Source: an uncultured Lachnospiraceae bacterium | GTDB taxonomy: Bacteria > Bacillota > Clostridia > Lachnospirales > Lachnospiraceae | Direction of reading: 5' to 3' | DNA length: 7,561 nucleotides | NCBI GenBank assembly: GCA_900554205.1 | Contig: USGM01000133.1 | Span: forward strand, 1 to 7,561 | In this document: positions 1 through 6,284 of the stretch, in pieces | How the letters are laid out: the number at the start of each line of letters is the position of its first letter | Numbering within the stretch: position 1 is the stretch's first letter | Notes under the pieces: model-generated | Seen by the model: only the letters and a program-made list of their open reading frames with translations | Database searches by the model: none | What the model was told of the DNA's origin: nothing | Translations under genes and position numbers: made by a program

Positions 1-1260
1 CAGACTGACTGCAACGAGCGCCAGCACCGCCAGCACAAGAAGCATCCACTCCTTCATGTCAAGCCCAAGCGAAAAAATGCTGTCGTCGAAAAGCACCCAT
101 GGATTATACACCGTGAAGAGAGAACGGAGCATTTTCAGCGCAGTTCTGAGCGATTCTGCGCGGAAAACGATCCATGCCAGCATGACCAGAAACAGCGTTG
201 TTCCCTTCCGAAGCAGCTCCGCCAGAAAGCTGTCCTCCGGAATCCTGAACATTCTGTACAGGCCTTTCCTGATTCCCACCGTCATCTCACCCGCGATCTG
301 GTATCCCGCATGCATCAGTCCCCATGCTATGTATCTCAATCCGCTGCCATGCCATATGCCACTGACAACAAAAACCAGAATCAGATTCACCCACTTTCTG
401 ATTTTCCCCTTGCGGCTGCCGCCCAGCGGAATGTATATGTAATCCTTCAGCCAGCTGCTTAAGGATATATGCCATCTCGCCCAGAATTCCTTCATATTGT
501 CAGAAAAATAAGGTCTGTTGAAATTATCCGCAAGCGTTATGCCAAACATTGCGGCAATCCCCTTTGCGAGAAACACGCACGCCATAAAGTCTGCATAGAG
601 CTGAATGCTGTAGAGAATCCCTCCCAGCAGAACATAGCTTCCCGTGTAAATCCGCCATTCCCCGAAAACCGTATCGACAACCACTCCCGCGCGGCCCGCA
701 ATCATCAGCTTCAGGAAAAAGCCCCATAAAATCCATTGAAAGCCTTTCACAAACAGCTTCTCGTCCAGACGTTTTTCGCCGAAAAACTGCTGTCCAAGCT
801 GTCCGTATCTGGCGATCGGTCCCTGAACAATCTGCGGAAAAAAGGTCACAAACAAAGCATATTTCGCGGGATTCTTCTCCGCCTTGACTTCCCCGCGCCA
901 GACATCCACCATATAGGCGATAACCTGCAGGGTAAAATAAGAAATTCCCATCACCGACAACCAGTCAGTTTCACCCCGCCTTCCTACTTTTATCAGGATC
1001 AACGGTAGGCTGACCGCAATGATACCGCACGCCAGCGCAAGCTTTCCCCGCTTTTTTTCCAGCCTCTCCAGTGCCCGCCCGACACCATAGCTGACGATAA
1101 CGGAAAACTGCAGCAGAAAAATCCCCCATCCCGAAAAGCAGACATAAATGCCAAGACTTCCTGTCAGCAAAACCATCCAGCGGGCTTTGGGCGGCACACA
1201 ATAATAGATCAGCAGCAGTACCAGCACAGCGGCATAAAAACGAAACGATAGAAAAAGCAT
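1..1260 (-). CDS. MBOAT-family membrane-bound O-acyltransferase (DltB/AlgI type), 3' end beyond the window
   Basis: The reading frame is open from the ATG at 1260 down to base 1, giving 420 codons and no stop, so the C-terminus lies off the left edge. The protein is a polytopic membrane protein with many hydrophobic segments (for example residues 8-20, 27-55, 75-91, 290-303, 353-366 and 404-420). MBOAT hallmarks are visible: GISYFTLQ (105-112), FPQIVQGPIARY (141-152), FNRPYFSDNMKEFWARWHIS (247-266) and GIWHG with the invariant family histidine at H304. H264 in RWHIS and H317 are further conserved-looking histidines. Family members move an acyl group across the membrane onto a polysaccharide or teichoic acid (AlgI acetylates alginate, DltB passes on D-alanine). 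The acceptor here cannot be told. Such genes are usually followed by an SGNH/DltD/AlgJ-like partner, which would lie outside the window. The start is supported by GGGAGGA (complement of 1266-1272), five bases upstream of the ATG. Codon use includes more ATA, AGA and TTA than the neighbouring genes. Confidence 0.93.
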   Translation of the reverse strand, partial: MLFLSFRFYAAVLVLLLIYYCVPPKARWMVLLTGSLGIYVCFSGWGIFLLQFSVIVSYGVGRALERLEKKRGKLALACGIIAVSLPLILIKVGRRGETDWLSVMGISYFTLQVIAYMVDVWRGEVKAEKNPAKYALFVTFFPQIVQGPIARYGQLGQQFFGEKRLDEKLFVKGFQWILWGFFLKLMIAGRAGVVVDTVFGEWRIYTGSYVLLGGILYSIQLYADFMACVFLAKGIAAMFGITLADNFNRPYFSDNMKEFWARWHISLSSWLKDYIYIPLGGSRKGKIRKWVNLILVFVVSGIWHGSGLRYIAWGLMHAGYQIAGEMTVGIRKGLYRMFRIPEDSFLAELLRKGTTLFLVMLAWIVFRAESLRTALKMLRSLFTVYNPWVLFDDSIFSLGLDMKEWMLLVLAVLALVAVSL

Positions 1261-1297
1261 GGAAATCCTCCCAAATCAGAAATAAAAGCTCGTTTTT

Positions 1298-1326
1298 AGT
1301 CTAAACTGCGCGAAATTTGTTGTCAA
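1298..1326 (-). promoter_or_regulatory. sigma-A-type promoter of the MBOAT gene
   Basis: On the minus strand there is a perfect -35 TTGACA (complement of 1321-1326), a 17-nt spacer and TAGACT as -10 (complement of 1298-1303, four of six matches to TATAAT). The predicted transcript starts near 1291, about 30 bases upstream of the ATG at 1260, and includes the RBS at 1266-1272. No riboswitch or long leader fits in this direction. Confidence 0.7.
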
Positions 1327-1338
1327 TCAATTTTCCGC

Positions 1339-1367
1339 TGGACTTTTTCTCCGATCTATTGTATGAT
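1339..1367 (+). promoter_or_regulatory. sigma-A-type promoter of the riboswitch-controlled operon
   Basis: TGGACT (1339-1344, four of six matches to TTGACA) and TATGAT (1362-1367, five of six matches to TATAAT) are separated by exactly 17 nt. Transcription would start near 1374, about ten bases ahead of the first paired base of the riboswitch at 1385, as expected for a leader RNA. It lies back to back with the MBOAT promoter: the two -35 boxes are only 12 bp apart. Confidence 0.65.
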
Positions 1368-1384
1368 GTCTGTATCAATTTCCG

Positions 1385-1514
1385 ATAAAAGGGAGTAGTC
1401 GGCAGACGTTATCCGTCACCGGACAGGGTTCGGGCGGTTAGCGGTTGCATTTTAGGCGTCAGTACGATATTCCGGTTGGATATCCGCTTAAGATTGAAAT
1501 GACAAGACTTTTAT
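1385..1514 (+). promoter_or_regulatory. yybP-ykoY family (Mn2+) riboswitch aptamer
   Basis: The RNA matches the yybP-ykoY fold element by element. P1 is AUAAAAG (1385-1391) pairing with CUUUUAU (1508-1514). The family-defining L1 loop has GGAGUAG (1392-1398) on its 5' side and AAGAC (1504-1508) on its 3' side. P1.1 can form from GUC (1398-1400) with GAC (1501-1503). P2 is a hairpin built around GACG (1405-1408) and CGUC (1414-1417). The P3 lower stem is 1449-1457 pairing with 1486-1494, nine pairs with two wobbles. The one-sided L3 loop GUCAGUAC (1458-1465) faces a single C (1485). The P3 upper hairpin is GAUAUUC (1466-1472) with GGAUAUC (1478-1484). In characterised members L1 docks on L3 to build the Mn2+ site. 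A separate P4 hairpin is not evident, and 1425-1448 between P2 and P3 is unassigned. Fold and family are read from the sequence; the Mn2+ ligand is inferred from the family. Confidence 0.85.
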
Positions 1515-1551
1515 TGCAGTGTTAATCCTGCAATAAAGGTCTTCTTTTTTT
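1504..1551 (+). terminator. riboswitch expression platform: intrinsic terminator
   Basis: Bases 1504-1519 pair with 1528-1543 in a 16-bp stem with one G-U pair and an 8-nt loop (1520-1527), followed by seven U (1545-1551) and further U-rich sequence. The 5' arm includes the whole 3' strand of aptamer helix P1 (1508-1514) and the AAGAC of loop L1, so aptamer and terminator cannot form together. Ligand binding, which stabilises P1, should therefore prevent termination: a transcriptional ON switch, as reported for other yybP-ykoY RNAs. Confidence 0.88.
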
Positions 1552-1643
1552 CTCTTTTGTCTCCTTTCCATAGGCAACAGGCCTGTATAAACTCAGACAG
1601 GCATGGGCAAACATATATACCATATACATAGGAGGGATTCACT
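1552..1643 (+). other. leader between the riboswitch terminator and the beta-subunit gene
   Basis: No gene is seen here. The motif ACAGGC occurs twice (1577-1582 and 1597-1602) and its complement GCCTGT once between them (1581-1586). A small hairpin GCCTGT/ACAGGC with a 10-nt loop can therefore form, or alternatively the 10-bp palindrome at 1577-1586. It has no U-tract, so it is not a terminator. An AT-rich segment (about 1611-1630) leads into the RBS AGGAGGG (1630-1636), seven bases before the ATG at 1644. Confidence 0.4.
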
Positions 1644-2780
1644 ATGGATTTTTTAGTAACCGGCTTATTAGCCATCACATGGAAACAGGTCGTCATGTAC
1701 CTGATCGGTATCATCCTAATCTGGCTCGCCATCAAAAAGGAGTATGAGCCGTCGCTGCTGCTTCCCATGGGCTTTGGCGCCATACTTGTCAACCTTCCCT
1801 TTACCGGTGTTATCAACCAGTACATGGAAGGCGTAGGCGAGGTAAACGGTATTCTGGAATGGCTATTCCACATCGGAATCGAGGCATCTGAGGCACTGCC
1901 GATCCTGCTCTTCATCGGCATCGGCGCAATGATCGACTTCGGCCCGCTTCTGTCCTGCCCTGTCATGTTCCTGTTCGGAGCTGCCGCACAGTTCGGTATC
2001 TTTGTCGCCCTCGTCATTGCGACACTGATGGGCTTCGACCTGAAGGATGCAGCTTCCATCGCCATCATCGGCGCTGCTGACGGTCCGACCTCCATTCTGG
2101 TCTCCCAGATCTTCCACTCGAAATATATCGGGGCGATCGCGGTTGCCGCCTACTCCTACATGGCGCTGGTTCCCATTGTACAGCCCTTCGCCATCAAGCT
2201 GGTGACGACAAAGAAGGAACGTCAGATCCGCATGACCTACCATCCCGGCGAGGTCTCCAAGGAGCTGCGCATTGCTTTCCCCATTGTCGTAACCTTTATC
2301 GTCGGGCTGGTGTCTCCTTCCTCCGTAGCGCTCGTAGGCTTCCTGATGTTCGGAAACCTCATCCGCGAGTGCGGTGTGCTCGGAACGATGTCTGAGACAG
2401 CACAGAACACGCTTGCAAACCTGATTACCCTCTTCCTCGGCATCACGATCTCCTTCAGTATGCAGGCAGAGGCATTTGTACAGGTTGACACCCTGCTCAT
2501 CATGGGTATCGGACTCCTCGCTTTCATCTTCGACAGCATCGGCGGTGTCCTCTTTGCAAAGATCATCAACCTGTTCTCCAAGACCAAGGTCAACCCGATG
2601 ATCGGCGCTGCCGGAATCTCCGCTTTCCCGATGTCCTCCCGTGTCGTCCAGAAGCTCGCGCTGAAGGAAGACCCCCAGAACATCCTCATCATGCACGCAG
2701 CCGGTGCCAACGTTTCCGGCCAGATTGCATCTGTCGTTGCCGGCGGTCTGATTATCAACCTGATCAGCTCCTACCTGTAA
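1644..2780 (+). CDS. Na+-transporting carboxylic acid decarboxylase beta-subunit family protein (OadB/GcdB/MmdB type)
   Basis: This 378-aa polytopic membrane protein belongs to the beta-subunit family of Na+-pumping decarboxylases. In the classical enzymes the beta subunit decarboxylates carboxybiotin and couples this to Na+ export. Family signatures are present: GIGAMIDFGPLL (92-103), GAADGPT (143-149), AVAAYSYMALVPIVQP (166-181), LVGFLMFGNLIRE (230-242), the NPMIG...SAFPMSSRVVQ stretch (317-336) and MHAAGANVSG (350-359). Matching these blocks to Klebsiella OadB from memory, residues essential there (D203, Y229, N373, G377, S382, R389) correspond to D146, Y172, N317, G321, S326 and R333, all kept. 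It therefore looks functional, and the length is typical for the shorter Gram-positive/GcdB-like forms. The start has RBS AGGAGGG seven bases upstream. It is first in a two-gene operon with the small gamma-like gene, under the riboswitch. No alpha or biotin-carrier gene is nearby, so the substrate is open: the partner may be encoded elsewhere, or the protein may act as a Na+-coupled transporter. Confidence 0.93.
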   Translation: MDFLVTGLLAITWKQVVMYLIGIILIWLAIKKEYEPSLLLPMGFGAILVNLPFTGVINQYMEGVGEVNGILEWLFHIGIEASEALPILLFIGIGAMIDFGPLLSCPVMFLFGAAAQFGIFVALVIATLMGFDLKDAASIAIIGAADGPTSILVSQIFHSKYIGAIAVAAYSYMALVPIVQPFAIKLVTTKKERQIRMTYHPGEVSKELRIAFPIVVTFIVGLVSPSSVALVGFLMFGNLIRECGVLGTMSETAQNTLANLITLFLGITISFSMQAEAFVQVDTLLIMGIGLLAFIFDSIGGVLFAKIINLFSKTKVNPMIGAAGISAFPMSSRVVQKLALKEDPQNILIMHAAGANVSGQIASVVAGGLIINLISSYL

Positions 2781-2837
2781 GCGGCATGCCAACTCATACA
2801 TTGCCATTCATACATTGATAGAAAGAAGGAAACTACT

Positions 2838-2984
2838 ATGTGGGATAACGTAATTATTGCACTGAAGGTCATGGGTCAGGGAATGCTCGGTATTTTCACT
2901 GCGATCCTCCTCATCATGATCACAATATACATTCTGCGGAGAATCCTCCGCACAAAGAAGCAGACGCCCGACAAAGGCGACTGA
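2838..2984 (+). CDS. OadG-related mini gamma subunit (48 aa, one membrane span)
   Basis: A 48-codon gene starts at ATG 2838 with RBS AGAAGGA (2824-2830) seven bases upstream, and lies 57 bp after the beta-subunit gene in the same operon. After a short N-terminus it has one hydrophobic segment (about residues 13-33) that includes GQGMLGIF, resembling the G-M-G-x-V-F motif of OadG proteins. It ends in a basic and polar tail (RRILRTKKQTPDKGD). In oxaloacetate decarboxylase the gamma subunit is a single-span protein that holds alpha and beta together and binds Zn2+ through its C-terminal tail. Here the tail is only about 15 residues and has no histidine or cysteine, so the alpha-docking and metal-binding part is missing. 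It is more likely a stabilising partner of the beta subunit in the membrane. The family call rests on context, size and the short motif. Confidence 0.8.
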   Translation: MWDNVIIALKVMGQGMLGIFTAILLIMITIYILRRILRTKKQTPDKGD

Positions 2985-2999
2985 CACCGAAATCCAAAA

Positions 3000-3034
3000 C
3001 GGCGCATGGGAAAAATCCCGTGCGCCGCTTTTTT
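3000..3034 (+). terminator. intrinsic terminator of the beta/gamma operon
   Basis: Bases 3000-3011 pair with 3016-3027 in a 12-bp GC-rich stem with one T-G pair and an AAAA loop, followed by six T (3029-3034). It lies 15 bases after the stop codon of the small gene. In the opposite direction the hairpin is followed by TTTTGG (complement of 2994-2999), so it may also stop sbcC transcripts weakly. The sbcC stop codon is only 12 bases from the stem. Confidence 0.92.
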
Positions 3035-3038
3035 ACCG

Positions 3039-6000
3039 CTATCTTCCATCCTCTATTATGATCCTGCTGCCCTCTCGGGTCTTCTCCACCCTGATCTGCT
3101 GCGGGATGCTCTCGATCAGCTCCTCCCGGTGGCTGATTACGCCGACGAGCTTGTTGCTCCCCGCCAGATGAATCAGAATATCCATAGCATTCTCGATGGA
3201 TCTTCTGTCTAATGTTCCAAAGCCCTCATCAATAAAAAGCGCATCCATCTGCACGCCGCCCAGATGGGAGGAAACCGTGTCCGAAAGCCCAAGTGCAAGG
3301 CTCAGCGATGCCTTAAAGCTCTCCCCGCCGGAGAGGTTGCCGACCGGGCGTCTGCGCCCTGTGAAGTGATCCAGCACCTCAAGGTCAAGAAAGGTATTGC
3401 TCTTCCTGCCGATGGAATCCTCCTGCCGGAACAGCTCATACTGTCCGTCACTCATGGGAAGCAGCCGCCTGTTCGCCGCCATGATGATATTGTCAAAGCC
3501 CGCCGCCTGCACATACTGCTCCAGCGTGATCTTTCCGTTTCCGGTATTGCCCTTGACGAGGCGGTACAGCCTTGTACAGACAGCGCCCAGCTTCCCCGCG
3601 CTCTCAAACTCCGGCCAAAGCCCGGAAATCCTGCCGTACTTCTCCTCGTTATTGCGGATGCGGTAACGAACCTCCGTCAGCCCGGCATTGACCTCTCCGG
3701 CAGCGCTCTCCAGCCTTTTCACCTCTGATCTCAGCAGTTCCAGATCAATACGGCTCTTTCCCGCCGCATCCTCCTCTGCCTGTCTCAGCTGTGCCGCGTT
3801 TGTCTCCACACTCCGCTCATAGTCCTGCAGCAGCTTCTCCGCCGCAGCGATCTCCGCCTCTCCCGTGACAAACTGCAAAAACTCCGCTGTATCCGTAAAG
3901 TTCTGCCCCTTCCGCGCCGTCTCAAACTCTGCCAGCAGGGACTGCTCCTCGCACTGCTGTCCGGCAAGCGTCTCTGTCAGGAGCCTCACTGCTGCGTCAC
4001 TGTCGTGCTCTGCCTTATCGGCAGCCTCCTTCCGCTGGCGCGCCGTCTGGATCGCCGCTGTCAGGGCTGCCGCCGCTTCCTTCGCGGTGTCCCGCGCCTT
4101 AGCCGCAGCCGTCCAGTCGGGATAGGCAAGCTCCTCCAATGTGCCGAACAGCGCCGTTTTCTCAGCGAGCAGTCTGCCGTTCTCCTCTCTTCGCCGCGCG
4201 CAGTCCTCCAGCTTCCCGCGCAGCGCTTCGAGCTTCTCTCCCTGCGCACTTTCCAGTTCCGCCTCAGCGGTCTCCAACTCCCTGCATTCTTTCTCCAGTG
4301 CGTCCTGCTCTGCCTTGTTCTCCTTCAGCCTGTCCTGTAGCTTAAGCCGCGTATTGCGAACCTGCTCCTCCAGTTCTTCAATCATGTGGGGAGTGCAGCT
4401 TTCCACACTCTCTTCATGGGACAGTTCCGGGCAACCCTCTCCGGTCACTGATTCTGTCCTGCTCCCTGCGCAGAGCGGGTGTTCCAGACAGGCGCGCATG
4501 TCTGCCAGAAACTGCTCCGCAAAGCCCTCGAGCGCCGTCCGCTCTCTCACTGCCCCGCTGTTTGCAGCCTCCTTCTCCCGCTGTGCATGCTCCTCCTGTG
4601 CTTTCAGCTCCCGGATTTTCTCCTCCGTAATATCCGCATCCGGGAGCGCCGCCGGTTCCGGGTGATGCAAGGCTCCGCAGACCGGACATTTCTTTCCCTC
4701 CTGCAAGCCCTTCGCCAGAATCCCCGCCCGGCAGCCGTCAAGCAGTTCCTCCGCATGCATGCGCTTCTCCGCCGCCTCGCGGTATTTGTCCTGTGTGTTC
4801 AGGAAAAGCTCCTGCGCTGCGGAAAGCCGTTTCCGCCTCTCTTCATATGCGCTGCGCCTCTGCCCTGTCAGCTCCTCCATGCTCCGCTCAAGCGAGGTCA
4901 GCGTCTCCCCGAGCTGCTCTGCTGCCCGCAGTCTTCCCGGGCTTTCCTTCAAAGCATTGCATTTTCCCTTCAGGAGTGCGCAGCGTTCCCTCAGTGTGCT
5001 CTCCTCATCCCGCAATGCTCCATCCTGCTCTGTCAGCGCGGTCTCATTCTTCCTTAGCAATGCCAGTTCTTCCGCCAGCCTGTCCCGCTGCCCGTAGCGC
5101 GCGGCATCCTCATTGATTCGCTCCGCCTTCTGCCTTAGCTTCTCCGCCTCCGGCTCCCGCGAGGCGGCTTCGTCCAGCGCCCTGCCCGCTGCTTCCGCAT
5201 TCACGCGTGCCTCCTCCAGCCGCTTTCTGCCGCCTTCCAGCGAAGTCTTCGTCACCTCCACATCAGACCGCTTCTTCTGCCAGAGCTCATAGGGCAGCTT
5301 GCAGACGCGCGTTGCCGCTCTCTGTCTCTCCAGCCGTTTTGCCAGTACGTCCATCTCTGTCCCTTGCTGTAAAAGCCGTCCGCGCTCCAGCGCAAGCGAT
5401 TCCTGTCTGTCGATCAGCGCATTGTTTGTCTCCGCCGTCGCCAGCAGCCTGCGTTTTTCCGCAAGAGCCTTCTCCCCTGTCTCAAGCTTCTCCTCGATTG
5501 CCGTCTCGGCCGCATGATCCGCCTCCATGACACCGGCAATCGCAGTCTGGAGCTCCTCAAGGCTCCACAGCGCATAATCGTCCTTTTTCATCCGCTCCTG
5601 AAGCTCGCGCAGGGCGTTGCTCTCCTCCCCCTCACACGGCATGACATCGCGGAAATACTGCAGGATCGCCGCCTCTATATTTTTCTTTCTGCCGACGGCC
5701 TCATCCATCCTTCTCTTTAATCCGAACTCTATCTCACGATATCCTTCGGTCATGAAAATCGTGCGCAGGATCTCCGTCCGCTCCTCCGTCTTCGCGTTGA
5801 GCAGATCCCAGAATTCCCCCTGTGCGATCATGGCAATCTGTTTGAACTGATGGCTGTCAATGTGCAGAAGCTCTTCAACAGCACTGTCAACTTCCTTTTT
5901 CCCCTCTGTCGGAACCTTGTCCTCACAGTACAGAACTGCTTTTTCGCTGACCGTGATAAAGCCCTCGCCCCGCTGCTTCCTGCGCTCATAGGACGGCTCT

Positions 6001-6284
6001 CTCCGGATGCGGTACTGTCTCCCCTGATGGGAAAAGGTAAACTCCACAAAGCACTCCGTTCCCTCTTTGGCATATTCGCTGCGCAGGTTCTTCGTGTCGC
6101 GGTGGGAGCCGCTCGCCTCCCCATATAGCGCAAAGCAGATCGCGTCGAAGATTGTTGTCTTCCCCGCGCCGGTGTCCCCCGCGATCAGAAACAGTCCTCT
6201 GTCCTCAAAGCGCTCAAAATCAATCTCCGGTGTCCTGTCCGCATAGGGACCGAACGCACTCATCACCAGCTTAATCGGCCGCAT
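3039..6284 (-). CDS. sbcC: SbcC, ATPase subunit of the SbcCD DNA double-strand-end nuclease
   Basis: This 1081-aa Rad50-type SMC-like ATPase powers and gates the SbcD nuclease, removing hairpins, blocked ends and cruciforms from DNA. The ATPase head is split between the two ends: Walker A GDTGAGKT (36-43), Q-loop Q155 in MIAQGEFWDLL, ABC signature NLSGGES (983-989), Walker B ALFIDEGFGTLD with D1019/E1020, and the H-loop H1052 in ISHRE. Between them lie two long Glu/Lys/Arg/Ala-rich coiled-coil arms, joined at a zinc hook CPVC (C533, C536). The length fits the family (about 1000-1100 aa). The start at 6284 was chosen because MRPIKLVMSAFGPYA is the typical SbcC N-terminus. An upstream in-frame ATG at 6347 would add 21 residues that lie inside sbcD and look like shadow sequence. 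The start overlaps the 3' end of sbcD by 14 bp, implying translational coupling. One oddity is a Cys-rich, poorly helical insert at about 596-633, after the hook. Confidence 0.96.
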   Translation of the reverse strand: MRPIKLVMSAFGPYADRTPEIDFERFEDRGLFLIAGDTGAGKTTIFDAICFALYGEASGSHRDTKNLRSEYAKEGTECFVEFTFSHQGRQYRIRREPSYERRKQRGEGFITVSEKAVLYCEDKVPTEGKKEVDSAVEELLHIDSHQFKQIAMIAQGEFWDLLNAKTEERTEILRTIFMTEGYREIEFGLKRRMDEAVGRKKNIEAAILQYFRDVMPCEGEESNALRELQERMKKDDYALWSLEELQTAIAGVMEADHAAETAIEEKLETGEKALAEKRRLLATAETNNALIDRQESLALERGRLLQQGTEMDVLAKRLERQRAATRVCKLPYELWQKKRSDVEVTKTSLEGGRKRLEEARVNAEAAGRALDEAASREPEAEKLRQKAERINEDAARYGQRDRLAEELALLRKNETALTEQDGALRDEESTLRERCALLKGKCNALKESPGRLRAAEQLGETLTSLERSMEELTGQRRSAYEERRKRLSAAQELFLNTQDKYREAAEKRMHAEELLDGCRAGILAKGLQEGKKCPVCGALHHPEPAALPDADITEEKIRELKAQEEHAQREKEAANSGAVRERTALEGFAEQFLADMRACLEHPLCAGSRTESVTGEGCPELSHEESVESCTPHMIEELEEQVRNTRLKLQDRLKENKAEQDALEKECRELETAEAELESAQGEKLEALRGKLEDCARRREENGRLLAEKTALFGTLEELAYPDWTAAAKARDTAKEAAAALTAAIQTARQRKEAADKAEHDSDAAVRLLTETLAGQQCEEQSLLAEFETARKGQNFTDTAEFLQFVTGEAEIAAAEKLLQDYERSVETNAAQLRQAEEDAAGKSRIDLELLRSEVKRLESAAGEVNAGLTEVRYRIRNNEEKYGRISGLWPEFESAGKLGAVCTRLYRLVKGNTGNGKITLEQYVQAAGFDNIIMAANRRLLPMSDGQYELFRQEDSIGRKSNTFLDLEVLDHFTGRRRPVGNLSGGESFKASLSLALGLSDTVSSHLGGVQMDALFIDEGFGTLDRRSIENAMDILIHLAGSNKLVGVISHREELIESIPQQIRVEKTREGSRIIIEDGR

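Noticed and set aside
1385..1551. A Na+ or Li+ riboswitch instead of the Mn2+ type
   Set aside because: A Na+ sensor would suit a sodium pump, but the GGAGUAG/AAGAC internal loop, P1.1 and the one-sided GUCAGUAC loop in P3 are the yybP-ykoY signature. The other classes could not be compared in detail here.
1577..1602. Second terminator or operator formed by the ACAGGC/GCCTGT repeats
   Set aside because: The stem is only six pairs with no U-tract, and it sits after a strong terminator. It is kept only as a note in the leader entry.
1863..2807. Long minus-strand open frame opposite the beta-subunit gene
   Set aside because: It has no RBS, and its composition (many Asp, Glu, Gly, Arg, His and Cys) is what the antisense of a membrane-protein gene gives. 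The plus strand encodes a fully recognisable family protein.
3865..5530. Many plus-strand open frames opposite sbcC (Ser/Cys/Pro/Leu-rich)
   Set aside because: They are antisense shadows of the Glu/Ala/Arg-rich coiled-coil coding sequence, overlap each other in several frames and lack ribosome binding sites.
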